Part shown: piece after piece, positions 45,909-58,656 of the stretch
Layout of the letters: every line of letters starts with the position of its first letter
Position numbering within the stretch: position 1 is the stretch's first letter
NCBI GenBank assembly: GCA_039111635.1
Contig: JBCAQO010000004.1
Span: forward strand, 1,054,001-1,118,000
DNA length: 64,000 nucleotides
From: Heterobasidion occidentale
Taxonomy: Eukaryota > Basidiomycota > Agaricomycetes > Russulales > Bondarzewiaceae
Reading direction: 5' to 3'
Program-made: the position numbers and the translations under genes
Notes under the pieces: generated by a model
The model's input: only the letters and a program-made list of their open reading frames with translations
Told to the model about the DNA's origin: nothing
The model's database searches: none

Positions 45909-47404
45909 TGCAAGGCAAAGTTTGAACTGTCAAAGGAAGCCAGGTTTCACAAAGGATTGTTTGCGCCCCAGCACTTTCCTTTGAACGTCGTGGCTCCTGC
46001 ACGAGGCACTGGGTTCTCAACATGAGGTTGGAAGAGCAGAGTGGAAAGTACAGCCCCAGGAAGTTCGGTCCGAGTGGCGGGTGATGGGTCGAGGGTGTAA
46101 CGACCGGTGAGCATGTCGGGTCAGCGGTCAGCGGCGGCATTGCGGGGTGACGTCCGATGTGTCCTACCCGGCTTCGGTGAAAATTAACACCTCTTTGTTG
46201 ATGACGTAGTCGACCTACCAAAGTTACCTGCGTCATCGATATCGTTCACTGGACCTTGCCGGTCAGACGAGCCTTCCTGTAAGTATGATCGATCAGCTTT
46301 GAGGAGGCACTCGAGCGTTCCCACTACAACAAAAAGATACGATTCTGCGAACGATGGTAAGGATTGACGATATATTGGGTGCTCATCGGACATCTAGTTG
46401 AGAGCGAAGACCCACAGGGTTCGACACTCAATGTATATAGGCACGGAACATGCACGATGTCATCAATCCTTTGTTCAGATCACAGGGACGCAGAAGAAGC
46501 GTCAGTTCACATGACCACAAAGGAAGAAGACAAAGCTTACACGCACGAGCCCTATGCCTGTTATCAGGACTCATTGCTTTGAGCAGCCTGCGTTTCAAAA
46601 AGCACAGCCCTGAACAGGAAGACTTCCCGGGATCTCTGTCGATAATCAGAAGGCCATTTAATAACCCTCAACACGGCGGAGCGTGAACGCGACACAAAGG
46701 AACCAAGACTGCTTCGTGATGATGGAAAAGACAAGGCAAAATGGATCGACACCAGGGCCGGATCTGTTCTGTAGATTTCGGGCTTGCTTTGTGTCTCCAC
46801 GTACAGCCTTTCGCTATCCATCTTATCACAAACCTACAATGTCAATGGACAAAGGAAGTTGTCAGCAGACGCATCACGTACTTATAGGTACTTATCTACA
46901 ATCTCCAACCTTCGGTGTAAGCATGGCCGGCAATAGATGACATAGAGCGAGATCGGGCGACTCAACCTGTGCAATATATCTCCGACAGCCTGAGCAAGCG
47001 GCTACGCACGATGTTTTATGAAGACTACATGAGACATCCTCGCTGCTGTGATTGTGGTCAAGACTCGTAGCAGCTACACAGCGTTGAACATTGATCAGCT
47101 AGCTGTCGCTGGTGATAAACGGGCAGCAACTGGCTCGTTCACAAAGCTGCTGTTGCCTGTAGACTGCAGAGCCTGGGGGTTTTCAGGGGAGTTCTGTGGA
47201 AAGCCTATAAAAGGGTTTTCACCGTAACACTTGCACCGGATTTGGATGGAAACCCTCAACCCCTGCACGTGTGCCCCGAAAGGACGAGGGGGAAATATTT
47301 TCATCACGTGTCGCGAAGCTCCAGTAACTTCGTGGAACAGATGCGGTCACTCTGTTTACTCCCGCCATTCTCTCCGGGCTTTTCTTCTCTCTCGCATCCA
47401 CATC
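45909..47404. other. no gene seen
   Basis: Upstream flanks of HMG-box gene 2 (-) and of the next gene (+). Short open frames only. Confidence 0.4.
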
Positions 47405-48846
47405 ATGAGTGCCAGGGCTCCCTTCCTTCCATCACGGCCAGCGTCTCGTGCAGCGCACCAGCTTGCCGCCACGATCAGTGGACAGGCAAAAGGACCGACT
47501 GGCAAAGATGCAGCTGGTCCCGAAGCTCATACGCAAAAGCTACGCTCTGGCGGGGATGCTAATGATTATAGTGCAGCTGATACTATGCCCATCTCAGTGT
47601 CAATAAGCCTCTGAATCTCGTTGCGTTCAAGAAAACCAAACCCGACGGCGCTGGCGCTAGGCCCCCCTCCAGGAAACACCAATGCGTTTGACGAGGCAGC
47701 TGCTCGCGCACGCTCTCCAACTCACTGGCCAGAGCAGAGAGGGATGCGCATACATGCACCCCGTCCGAGATCTCCCTTCTTTCCGAACAGCTCGGGTTTC
47801 ACCTCCACGATGAGTTTCAAAGAGCCCTCGCTTCCTCTGTCTTTTTCTGCAGGCCTGAATGGACAAATCGACGAGCATATATCTACTTCTGAAGGCAACA
47901 ATACCTCTGACGATGCTCCTGGTGCTATGGCTGATGAGCACAACACGATTCGCACTGCTTCACCTTTCAAACCCAATGGTCTCTTAGCGTTTTCGCGTCT
48001 CAAATCGTCTGGCCCTTCTTTAGAGAGCATACAGGAGGACGCTGAAGAATCCGGGGTGGCTAATGCTCGTCCTGAAGCGAATATATTGAGGCGTATGGGT
48101 AAGAAGAGGTCTTTTGCCGTTGTGGAGGACTACGAAGGCGACTCTGGCGGTCTTTCGAAACGCCTTAAATCTGAGGATTCGCGTGTCAATAGCGACAATG
48201 TCGGCCGGCCCCCTTCCTCTCGTAGAAGTAATGCTGCCTCTATGCCGCCTTCTTCAGGCTACGATCACGTCCAGCAGCATGAACAACCGAGGAGATCCTC
48301 TTTTTTCGGGGGCCATAACAGTCTTGTATCTCCCACCTCTGCACCTGATCGCCCGCAGCCTCCAGAGGTTTCGCAGGCTCCTCAAGCGCAACCGTTTGCG
48401 ATGTTCATGGACATGTTCGGATTTTCACTGACAGAATCAGATGTCGAACAGTATGCCGAGATGTATGAACGCGAAAGGCAGAGGTGGAACTCGGTTAGTC
48501 TCGAGGAGCACAAGGCGGGCGAAGCAGAGCTCATAGGAAAAATCGGAAAGCTTGTGAATTCGGTGAGCGCTTCCCTTCTTGCTCAATCGTGTCTCAACTG
48601 AATGTTGGGGTAGGTGAATGATCATGTGGCGTACGTGTTGACGTGCTCCTCGCCCGTTCCTGGGATCTTTCACTAACCTGGTGCAGTGCGAAGATGTCTT
48701 GCTTTGCCGAGATTGACAAGAAACTCGCTGATCAGCGCTCTGCGATAGAAGAACATGCCCGTGTATTGAATGAGGTCAGCGAATCGGTTGTACGTGATAG
48801 CGGGGTTGTTGTAGGAGGGTTGAGCGTTGATCCTAGGGTTGAGTAA
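47405..48846 (+). CDS. hypothetical protein, probably nuclear
   Basis: The frame starts MSARAPFLPSRPASRAAH. Introns at 48563-48613 and 48631-48686 join the last exons cleanly; the protein ends GLSVDPRVE. Most of it is Ser/Pro-rich and disordered, with basic patches (RRMGKKRSF, SKRLKSED). A helical C-terminal region (FSLTESDVEQYAEMYERERQ, then FAEIDKKLADQRSAIEEHAR) may be a coiled coil. One in-frame TGA at 47612-47614 interrupts the frame; an unseen intron, a base error, or a start at ATG 47744 would explain it. No family recognised. Confidence 0.6.
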
Positions 48847-50812
48847 AGCTCCCTTGTGTGACCAAGACTGGACTGAAACCTGGACGAAACGAATTCTTTC
48901 AGCTGCGCTTTTAACTGCTTGTCTCTCGTTATGCTCGTTGTGCTAGCTACTCTGCCTTGGACACTTCGGCTGCTCTGACCGCATATATGCGACTCGTGAT
49001 CATCGGATCTTTCATTCCGCTCGTCGCCATGTTCAAAACCCTAGGCTATTAGGGGTTACTTTAACCGATCTCGAGTCCTGCTATGTTTAGACATCATTGA
49101 TGTCCTTTCTTCATGCACTTTACCATATGCAATATTCGGGCTCTTGAATATTTTCCGGAACAGTTCAGTTTATGCCGCTTGGTGATTCAAGCTCGCTTCG
49201 AAACATCGAAACTTTTAGCTTGACCGCAACTTTGCTTGCAGGTAATTTGGTAACGAGGGCAGAGGTCGTTCCTTACATCGATGTTTCCTGTCAGTGGGTA
49301 TCATTGAGGAGGTGAGTCGTATGCATAGAGGAATCCGTTCCGAGCGTTTGCAAGGCGTCTTCCCAGGTTATTGGGCGCTCAACGTCCCATGATTGTACTC
49401 ATATGAGGATTCGGCATCATATACTCACCGTGATTTTCGATTGTGGAAATGAGCGGTCCAAATAATCTTTCCCTGAACATTGCAAGGTCGGAGGTAAGTA
49501 GGGAGCCTAGAAAACCAGAACACATCTACTGCGCAACGTGGTTCTAGAAGAAAAAAAAGCGCTCTGGTTCCAGACGCCTTCTAGCCAATGCATGAGCGAC
49601 GAAATCGAATGCAAGATCAAAAACCATATCAGGTAAGGACCCTGCAAATACTCTCGGTTTGATGCATGTTTCGGGAACTGGGATATACACTTTGGCATGC
49701 TGCAGTCTCAGCGCTCAGCGCTCAGGGTCTATTTGGTTGATTTTCCGATTTACTCGCCCATATCATATCAGTGGCGGCTTCAACTCTTCCTCAACGAATC
49801 GGGTTCCTGGGATTGTCATTTCAAAGCCAATACGAATATATTAGCGGAAAATGAATATCACGCCGCGGAGCTGTAAATATTTAACGCCTACTTTCGGAGT
49901 TTCTTCACCGAACTTTTGTTCTCGACAGTCACCTGGTGATGAAACGCATTGCTTGACGCAAGCAATCGTCACTCCTTCTCCTTCGCACGAATAGCAGAAT
50001 GCCTGAGCTCCGAGGATTGTCTAAGACGAAGGTCGACGGTACTCCAGTCAGCATTGTCGACGACTCCATTCACCGGGCGCCAAGTGTATCAGGACAGTGA
50101 CACGCGCAAGTCGAGGTACATTCTTGATGACTCTCAAGCGCTCGTATCCCATTTTTGATATCTCGTGACAGAAATGCAGCACCATGGATCCTGTGCTGAC
50201 AGCTTACATCATGTCCTATGCTCGTAGCAGCTCTGCATTCCAGGCGGGGTATAGAAGAGCCCATAAGAGGTGATGTCAGTCTCACAATATTAGGACGTCG
50301 CATTGCATTGCCCGATCATTGATGAGAAAAGAAGTTCCCATCAACGGTGACCCGGTTCCGAAAACAATCTGACTTGTTCAAGATCCACGACTTATTCGTG
50401 CACCGAGGTCTTCGAATCCCGTTGCAGATCCGAGTTTTGCATGTTCTCACACCGTAAGAGGAACCGTCATTCTCAGACTGCTATAGAAACGAATGGAATC
50501 GAGAGCGGCCCTAATTTTTGACTGTCAATCGTAGTGGAGAGGCTCTCGTTGGGCCTCGGCGTCTTTTTCACGACAGATGAAACGTCGGAATTGCTCATTC
50601 CCGGAGCCACTGACACGGTTCACCTACCCGCGCTTGTGAGGTTGTTTATTGACGTCGTTAGTTTATGTGCTCTTGATCCCCACCGAACGCGCTGTCTGAA
50701 ACAGGATAATCAAACGCCGATGTTGCAAAGCGTCTGCAGCGCATTGACATGCACTGATACAGGATCCCAGCGCCAGAAATGCTGTGAGTCCTGGAAGGGC
50801 GGCTCTCAGGTG
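48847..50812. other. 2-kb stretch without recognisable gene
   Basis: AT-richer, only short open frames on both strands. Possible promoter sequence for the DyP gene at its right end. No repeat or RNA gene recognised. Confidence 0.4.
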
Positions 50813-50820
50813 TATAAAAG
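50813..50820 (+). promoter_or_regulatory. TATA box of the DyP peroxidase gene
   Basis: TATAAAAG about 79 bp upstream of the ATG at 50892, a usual distance for a fungal core promoter. Confidence 0.5.
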
Positions 50821-50891
50821 ACAATACTCGATGGCCTTGACCGTTCACTACTCCCATTTTCCACCTCCTGCCATCCACTTCCCAAGCCTCA

Positions 50892-52645
50892 ATGACTACC
50901 CATACTCCCGCCCCACTCAATCTCGCCAACGTCCAAGGCGATATTTGTACGTATATATGGATGGAGCATCTACTAGCAAATCGACTGACTCCATGATCTC
51001 TCAAGGGCTGGATTGCCGAAGAAGACTCAGACCTACGTCTTATTCGAGATTACGGATGCCCAGGCATTCCGCACCGCCCTCACTCATCTGATACCTCTCA
51101 TCACGTCGACTGAGCAGGCAAGAAGGATCGCCATACGATTGACGAGAGCAAGAAGGCTGCAGCTCACAGCGGCCATCCGCCTCCACTCTTGCACATAGTC
51201 GGCGTGAACGTTGCATTCTCTCAATTCGGGTTGAACAAGGTTGGGCATTCTTCCGAGATACTGTCTGGCCTTGAATGACCTTTAATTTTTCTAGCTTGGG
51301 ATCAAAGATGATATCAAAGACGCGGTATTCAAGGCCGGACAGCTCAGCGACGCGGAGAACCTAGGCGACCCCGGGACCACAAACGCATCGAAGAAATTTG
51401 TTCCTGACTGGATTGATGCTTTCAAGAAGGGCGTACATGGCGTCTTCATCGTGTCTGGCTCAAGCCACGAGTTGATAAGCAAGAAAGTTGAGGAGATCGA
51501 GCACATCTTTGGTGTACACGGGCACCATGCGAGCTATACTCAACTCTTGTCAATTGTTGGGGACGTCCGACCTGGCAAAGAGAAAGGTCACGAACAGTAA
51601 GTCAATAAACCACTCGCATCTGACTGTGTGTTTGATTCATACCATCCGTTTATAGCTTTGGTTTCTTGGATGGTATCTCACAGCCCGCGGTCAAAGGCGT
51701 CGATACCGACCCGAACCCAGGCCAAGAGACGATCCGCCAAGGCATCATGCTCTTGGGACGTGAGGGTGATGACGTTGCAGCACAGCGCCCGTCGTGGGCA
51801 TTGGACGGCAGTTTCCTCGCTTTCAGATACCTGTTCCAGCTTGTTCCCGAGTTCAACAAGTTCCTGCACGACAACCCTATCGACCTTCCGGGTTTGACCC
51901 GTGCAGAGGGTAGCGAGCTTCTTGGTGCGCGATTCATGGGAAGGTGGAAGAGCGGTAAGTTTGTCAACATCGCTAGAGCCTCCTTGGAAGACTCACGTGG
52001 GACTTTCTCGCCAGGTGCCCCTATCGATGTCGCCCCCCTCAAGGATGATCCTGTACTCGCTACAGACCCGAAGAGAAACAACAATTTCCGCTTCCAGGGA
52101 GAAACCGACAGCCAGACTCGGTGCCCATTCTCTGCCCACGTTCGCAAGACGAACCCTCGTGCGGATCTCGAGGATACCAAACCCCCTAACAGCACCGAGA
52201 ACCGCAGGATCATCCGCCGAGGTGTTCAGTTTGGCCCTGAACTCACCGCGGAGGAGCAGCACGCAAACAAAACAATCCACGGGCGGGGTCTTATTTTCGC
52301 TGCCTATCAAGCTAACATCGCCAATGGCTTCCAGTTCATTCAGCACAGTATGCATCTTCATTTTTTTTCTGTAGTCATGATGCTCATGATATCCTTTCAA
52401 GGCTGGGCGAACAACCAGAATTCATTTTTGGAACGACTGTGGAGCCTGGCTTTGACCCCATTATCGGGCAAGCTGGCTCTGACGGAGCCCGCACTGTGTC
52501 AGGTTCTAACCCTAAAGCTCAGGCCAATGTGCTCACATTGCCGACTCAATGGGTTGTGCCCAAGGGAGGAGAATACTTCTTCTCGCCCTCGATCCCGGCC
52601 CTGCGTGACACCTTTGCGCTCGGCGTTCACATCGAGTCTCACTGA
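50892..52645 (+). CDS. dye-decolorizing (DyP-type) haem peroxidase, two single-base frameshifts
   Basis: Haem peroxidase able to oxidise dyes, phenols and lignin-related compounds. Seen: LNLANVQGDI at the start, the GxxDG motif in FGFLDGISQP (catalytic Asp), the proximal haem His region in CPFSAHVRKTNPR, and RIIRRGVQFGPEL with the distal Arg. It ends DTFALGVHIESH. Exons inferred: 50892-50950, 51006-51239, 51295-51596, 51656-51954, 52015-52347, 52402-52645. One base is off near 51117-51125, between TSTEQA and KKDRHTIDESKK, and one is missing near 52418-52428 (WANNQN then FIFGTTVEPG). No signal peptide at the inferred start. All catalytic residues are present, so sequencing error is as likely as recent loss. 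Confidence 0.85.
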
Positions 52646-53274
52646 TCGATACCTTACGATTATGACGGACTATCTCCCTGTCTTCCCAATCTCCCAATCC
52701 CTCTTTGTATGTGTTAAGGCTCAAGTATATTCGGCGTTTCTTGCTTGTTCCATTTCATCTTCTTTACGACGTATTAGGACCATGTAACAGTAATGCTTTC
52801 AGAACCATATGCATTGTCATGTTGAATCAACATCCTCTCATTGATTTTTGCAAGTGTAATTCGAGGCGCATCAAGCTCGAATGCCGGGGATCTGAATTTC
52901 TCGCAGGCATTCATGTGCGCGAAAAAAGTCTTGAAGAGATGACGTCGATAGATAAAAGAGCAAGAAAAAAGATCATAAACATATCATGAGGTGATCGTTA
53001 GACTCGTGCAAGTAGACGGACGTATAGAATGAGGTATCGCAAAAAAATGGCGGAATCGATGAAGATGGGTGAGCACGGTATAATCAGATGATAGATAGAT
53101 ATGAAGTGCAAAGGTAGCGTCGAGCACCGAGAACGAGAGCAAGAAATACGAGTGAGCCAACGGAAAAAATCCCGAAAAAAATCCCCCCAAGGGTCAAAAA
53201 GTTCGATGTCCAAATCGAAGAAGCACCAAACAGAGGGCGATTGCACAGTCCGATGTCACTGGCCCTGTCAGATT
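52646..53274. other. convergent intergenic region
   Basis: 3' flanks of the DyP gene (+) and the Ser-rich membrane protein gene (-). No gene seen. Confidence 0.45.
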
Positions 53275-56200
53275 CTATGTGTGGTATCCGTGGTCTTGTT
53301 CATGGGTCCGCAGCGCTTGGAGATGGCTAGGTGAGCTCCAACTCCCTCCCCACGCGCTACGGCTGCTTCCGCTGCCATCTTGAACACTCAGTCCTCCGGT
53401 CCACGGCACATGGGGGAAGCGCATCACTTCGCCTGTGGAAGGATCGATCACCGACGTATGCGTGGTGACGCTGGACGACGTCTGGCCGGTGGTAGTGGTG
53501 CTCGACGAGGTGACGGTCGCGCTAATTACGGGCGGAAGCACAGGAAATGCAGGTACGCGCTGGGGAGAGGGCGAAGAGGCGTCCCGACGTGTGGGCATCA
53601 TGCTCGAGCGGCCGATAGCAGAGATCGGCGGAGATATCTCGCCCGGATCTGCGCGATGACGACGGCGTCCATCCGACGAGATCGAGCCGGAGTGCGTCAG
53701 AGAGGCACCGCTGCTTCCTGATCGTCCTTGCGAGTGTCCGGAACCCGTGGACAGGGTGTGCCGCGACGAAGGTGCCGAGCCGGATGCACTGAGTGGGCTA
53801 AGGTGAGAGCGCATCGAGTGCAGAGAGGCTTCTTCGGAAGCATTGTGTTCTCGAGGATGCACGAGGACTGGGGGCTACGAGGTCGAGGTGGATGGTCAAT
53901 ACAATTGTCAAGCATCTGGTAAATCAGAAACAGTGCGAACCGTGCCAAAGGTTGTGCGCCTCTCCTGGACGTGGCCTGACCCTCCTCGCATTTGCCTCCA
54001 GCCCTCTCTGGCCGCCGGCGGCGCCTCTTCGAGAATATCGATGGAGATCCCAGGAGCGCTTCCAAGGCTGCCGGAGCCAAACGATGCCGGGCTCTCCCCG
54101 GATCCCGAATCTCGCCATGCACTGGGATTCGGCAAAGGCGCAAGTCCAGGTGGGAAAGAGGCCTTTCCATCGCCGGAACGCCCTATAGATGACTGCGCGG
54201 CGGCAAATGGAGGAATATGAGCAGGTATAGGCATATCCAGTATATCCGTGATCTCAGATGGCATTTCTCCAGACCCGCCTGGCTGTGCAGGCGGCGCGCT
54301 AGGTTCATAAGCTGGTGGCTCGCCCTCAGGTCCATGGCTGGTAGATAGATGCGACGGGCCTGGCTTGGCCGAGGTCACAGCAGTGGGCGGTGGCGAAATC
54401 AGTGGCGTCTGAGGTCTAGACGCCGCGTCAAAGTAGACAGAGTGTCCCGAGGACTTCGCACTGCTTTTGCTCACAGTCGAGATCGGGCGAGAGCCGTCAC
54501 GGAAGGACATATCGAGTCGAATAGCGCCAGCCGCTGCGCGTCCGGCCTCCATCTCGGCGTCCGACAGTGCGCGGGCGGCAAAAGATGTGGGACGCGAGGG
54601 CCCGCGGGAGCCTGGGCGGGAGTAGCTGCTTGGGGGTGCCTCGCGGTTGAACCAGCTCAGTCTTCCGAATTTGGCGAGAGAACCGATGCCGATGCCGCGC
54701 GCCCAGCTCGGGCCGATTTCGTCGCGGGGCGAGTTATCGGGCACGGACGCGAGCGTGTGCGCGGGGACTCCGAGATCGCCAACTCTCACGCGTCGCGCGG
54801 TGTGTACGGTGGCGCGCTCCGCTTCGGCGTCAGGTGTCATGGAGCCCGTGGAAGGGAGAGAACGTAGGGATGGCTTGCGGGATGGACTCAGGCGATTCGC
54901 ATTGCTTCCGAGAGTGTTGGGATCGATGAGACGGGGGGGAAGAAGTGGCGAGTCCTGGCCGTGCTCTGGCTCCTCATCTTCGTGTGCAGCTGGATCGCGG
55001 GGAGACGTAGGGGAGTCAGGGTACATGCGTATTAAAACATCACGAGGGATTATGTGCCGTGAACCGGGACGTCCCCCGTTGGACGTGGGATTCGTGAGAT
55101 CTAGAAAACTTGAGTACGGCGTTGCTAAATATCGCATTCAATAAAAATTTTGGCGAAAGAAAATGAAGATATCCATACCTCCTGAGACCTCAGATTTTTC
55201 TCCCGATCCGCGAGTGGAAGTTGAGCCAGGCTGCGTTTGTCCGGGCGGGATGTTTGCAAGCGCTATACCTACAGCACTGCTGCCTTCGACCTGTCTGGAG
55301 GGGGTGCGAACCAGTCGAGCGCTGGGGTCCACCTCTTTCATTCCATCCGTTGCGCCTCCACTCCGTCTGAGGAAGGAATCGTGCTCGTCCCCGCTTCCAC
55401 GTGGCGAGCCTTCGCCAGGTTCCCGGGCAGGTGGTTGGCTGGGGTCCACCATCTCCCACATCCATAAAGAGCTGCCTGCTTGAGGCAATCCTCCCTGGCG
55501 AGAGCGTGAACGAGAACGTAAACGAAGACATATAATGAGCAAGAAGAGAAGGAGAAGAGATCCCAGAACAGAGCCGAGGACTGCTCCGATGATGGTCCGT
55601 TTGTGGGAGTGGGAGGACGCGGCGATTGGGGACGCGCTCGAAGACGGGGACGAACTCGAGAACGAAGATGAGAATGAAGTGGATGAAGACGTGCTCGATG
55701 GTGAGGAGGTAGATAAGGTCAGTGACGAGGAGGACAAGGAAGTCGATGAAAGTGGTGAGGAAGTGATTGAAGAGACGGATGTAGGTGTCGCAGATGATGT
55801 GGGGTTAGTCAAGGAGGCACTTGTAGTTTCAGGGGGAGGCGACGTGAGCCCACCATAGACCCATGATCCGTCAGTGCCAAGGGGGATCTAAATATAGTCA
55901 AAAGATTTAGTTAGAACATGTCAAGACATTCAAATTAACATTGTCAAGTTGAAGGATAAGCATCACGAGAGTGTTAGCCATGTTTGTATGCTTCAAAACA
56001 TACATGCAACCTGTCGGAATCAACTTCGAAGCGAAGTCACACTGTGCACCATGAATGCTTCACAGGCATACTGGGATTGTAGTACCGTACCCCAGTGCTA
56101 GGAACGGCTATATATAACGGATGATTCTCTGTGCGTGCGCACCGAGGCGGCGATAACTGATAACGGCTCAAGAGCTGGCGCACACCGACAAGGTTTGCGG

Positions 56201-56434
56201 TGGTCCCAGTCACCAGCAAGATTAAGTGACCCCAGAGGGTGTAAAGAGTTGAGATGGTTTTTCTGCACCCCTTCCGTTTCTATTTCTCATTGTTGAACTC
56301 ACCGATGGACCATAGTAAGTGAGCGGCAAGCGTAGCAGAGTAGTCGCTGTCGCTGTCGGATCGCCGTTCGCATCCGTCTCGATTGAGGAGGAGATGGAGA
56401 GCCATGGTGGAAGCTGCTGAGTTGGCGCAGTCAT
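53275..56434 (-). CDS. Ser/Thr-rich single-span membrane protein
   Basis: Four exons (56434-56303, 55887-55179, 55100-53932, 53874-53275) give 869 residues in phase. The N-terminal part is Ser/Thr-rich and probably O-glycosylated. One membrane span follows (TIIGAVLGSVLGSLLLLFLL) with a basic RLRSRSRSR stop-transfer. The long Pro/Ser-rich cytoplasmic tail includes GEPPAYEPSAPP. The layout resembles fungal cell-wall stress sensors and SKG6-like axial proteins; this is inference, and no named domain is certain. No clear signal peptide is seen at the chosen ATG, so an upstream exon is possible. The first intron is 415 nt, far longer than others in the window. Confidence 0.7.
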
Positions 56435-57025
56435 GACCGCGTAGGACAGGGTGTGAACGTCAATGTGTTATGGCTGTGATTGAAAGAGCGTGGGCGTGAC
56501 TGTGCGAATTCGTGAATCGTTAGCGCTGAATGGACCTCCTCGGGCATGAGAATGCGTACATAATCGTGTGCAAACCAGTTTCGTCTACGTGCGTCAAGAT
56601 GTTCGGGAAGGAGGACGGGATGAAGTGCGGGGAGGAGGAGGATGGGAACGTTGTGAACCGCCAACTTCAACTTCATTATTGGCTCAGAACGTGATCGTCA
56701 CGTGATGAGATTCATCATCCAAATCAGGCATCGGAGCTGCAGTGTACCATAGCGGTGCGCATCATGCCTGGCTGCTGCTGAACATTGATCGTTCCATTGG
56801 TGGATTCACGCTTCTCATCATCGCACAGCGCAGAACTATGATCAGATTTGCGCATGTATGGTGTTGGGTTTTCACCGTGCAGTGCTCACTGCTCGCAGCT
56901 GGCTGCCGAAGATGTTCCGGCTTCCATTGCTAGGCTCAGGCCTCGGTGAGGCAGGTCACGTAATGGACAGTGAGTACTTGAGTGCCGTGAGTAAGTTAAG
57001 AGAAGTTGTGATGTCACGCATCACG
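56435..57025. other. intergenic
   Basis: Upstream flank of the Ser-rich membrane protein gene. No gene seen. Confidence 0.35.
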
Positions 57026-57259
57026 CTCAGTAAAAACGGAATTCAAGTGATTGTCAAGCTCAGTCAAAAAATTGGTTTTTTGTCATGTATCCGTCAAGAG
57101 AAGTGGCGCGAAATGTCATGCACAAGTCATAAACAGCCAAAATTGGACACGACTTTGACACGACTTCTGCACTGCTTTCATGACGGATACATGACAAAAT
57201 ACCAATTTTTTGACTGGGCATGACGTTCACTTGAATTTCCGTTTTTACTGTGCATCACG
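57018..57259. mobile_element. MITE-like non-autonomous DNA transposon
   Basis: A 226-bp element (57026-57251) has long imperfect terminal inverted repeats: about 69 bp at 57028-57096 against 57181-57250. Both ends read CAGTAAAAACGGAA inward, and the inner parts share GTCAAAAAATTGGT and TGTCATGTATCCGTCA. It is flanked by a perfect 8-bp direct repeat GCATCACG (57018-57025 and 57252-57259), a target-site duplication. It has no coding capacity. The 8-bp duplication fits hAT-like or other 8-bp-duplicating superfamilies. Confidence 0.88.
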
Positions 57260-57952
57260 TGAAAGAAGGTAATATTTTTGTGTAGGAAAGGATCAAAATC
57301 TCATTTGGCTCATTGTGGGAAGAATTCGTTTGGCTGACGCCAAACACTCGCCAAACGTCCGCTTTTTCGTAGAGCCCTCACTCGGAAGTGCGTTGTCTTC
57401 TACGAATCCATGGCCGAATCACCCAGACTCAGACGGTATGTGGCATGCATGCTCGGATTCTCGTTTAGCATCTCATGTTGGCACAGGAGCACCAGTATCA
57501 GCTTATCAGGGTCATATTCCGCGTCTCGGAGAGCGTATCATGATGTAGATCATGAGCTTCCTGATTATTATAAGCATTTGAAGCCACAAATAAAAACACG
57601 ACACTCCGCCTTACTCCGCTGAATAGCAGCGCCTATCGTGCCTCGTCCGTGCCAGCTCGACGATGAAACAGATTTGTCTTATCATCAAGTCATTCACAAC
57701 TTAGCATCACCATCACTAGCGAAGAACGACGACCTTCACTGTACGTGACTCGTACCTCAGTGGCATCCTCATATTGTACTCACAATCGTCTATAAACGCT
57801 CGTATTATCTTATCTGAAATCTGACGCCCACGGCCTCATTGGGAGTGCGCAGCGTTGGCAGACTGACTTAGCCGCTCCTATCTCGCAGCCGACCCTTGTT
57901 TGCTCTGTGACACTCTCTGTATACTCAACCTTCGAAACCAAGGATTGACGCA
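57260..57952. other. intergenic
   Basis: Between the MITE-like element and the HINT gene. No gene seen. Confidence 0.35.
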
Positions 57953-58656
57953 ATGGCCACAACCCATGATGATCAGTAAGTCTGATCATTCTCATATCAT
58001 CTGACCATAAAATTCACGGTATGCAGATGCGTGTTCTGTCTGATCGTAAAAGGTGAGCAGGTTTGAACGTTTTTGAACATCTCAGTTGAACTGTCAATGG
58101 ATCGACTTGTCAGGAACCATCCCAAGCTTCAAGCTCTTTGAGACCGAACACAGGTACACTCATCACAGGCTCTGTCTGACCACCGCATTGATATCGCAAT
58201 CCAGCCTAGCATTCCTCGACATCAACCCCATTTCTGAGGGGCACACCCAAGTGATCCCAAAGTGCAAGTACATCTTGACTCTGATAATTGTAGAAGCAGG
58301 TTGAACTCATTTCAACGGGTCTAGACATGCAAAGACTCTGGGAGATCTCCCGGACGAATATTTACGCGACATAGGACCCGTTTTAAAGAAGGTTGCCTTG
58401 TCAACAGGTGTTGAAGCATACAACATTGTGCAGGTATGAGAAATCGGTCTTTTCTGGCCATGCGTCAGCGACCCACGATCTTTAGAACAATGGAGAGATA
58501 GCTTTCCAACACGTGGGCCATGTCCACTTCCATGTCCTGCCGAAGCCAAGCGAGGAGGAAGGCTTGATTCTAACTGTTGGTCAGAACTGGCCGCAAAAGA
58601 ATGTTGAGAAAGAGGAGTTAGCTGCTACGTTGGCAAAGATGAAGGAGAGGCTTTGA
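57953..58656 (+). CDS. HIT-family (HINT) nucleotide hydrolase
   Basis: Histidine-triad protein of the HINT branch, which hydrolyses purine nucleoside phosphoramidates such as AMP-lysine. The protein begins MATTHDDQCVFCLIVKG with a CxxC pair. It contains FLDINPISEGHTQVIPK, then HAKTLGDLPDEYL, then the active-site triad HVGHVHFHVLPKP. Six exons (57953-57975, 58027-58052, 58114-58153, 58205-58267, 58325-58433, 58486-58656) give 143 residues, the usual size. The frame is clean. Probably orthologous to yeast HNT1, but I leave the symbol empty. Confidence 0.92.

Noticed and set aside
50395..50430. TTCGAATCC, like a tRNA B box
   Set aside because: No matching A box, no cloverleaf and no acceptor stem around it.
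55535..55858. Highly acidic plus-strand frame (Asp/Glu-rich)
   Set aside because: Reverse complement of the Ser/Thr-rich codons of the minus-strand membrane protein gene.
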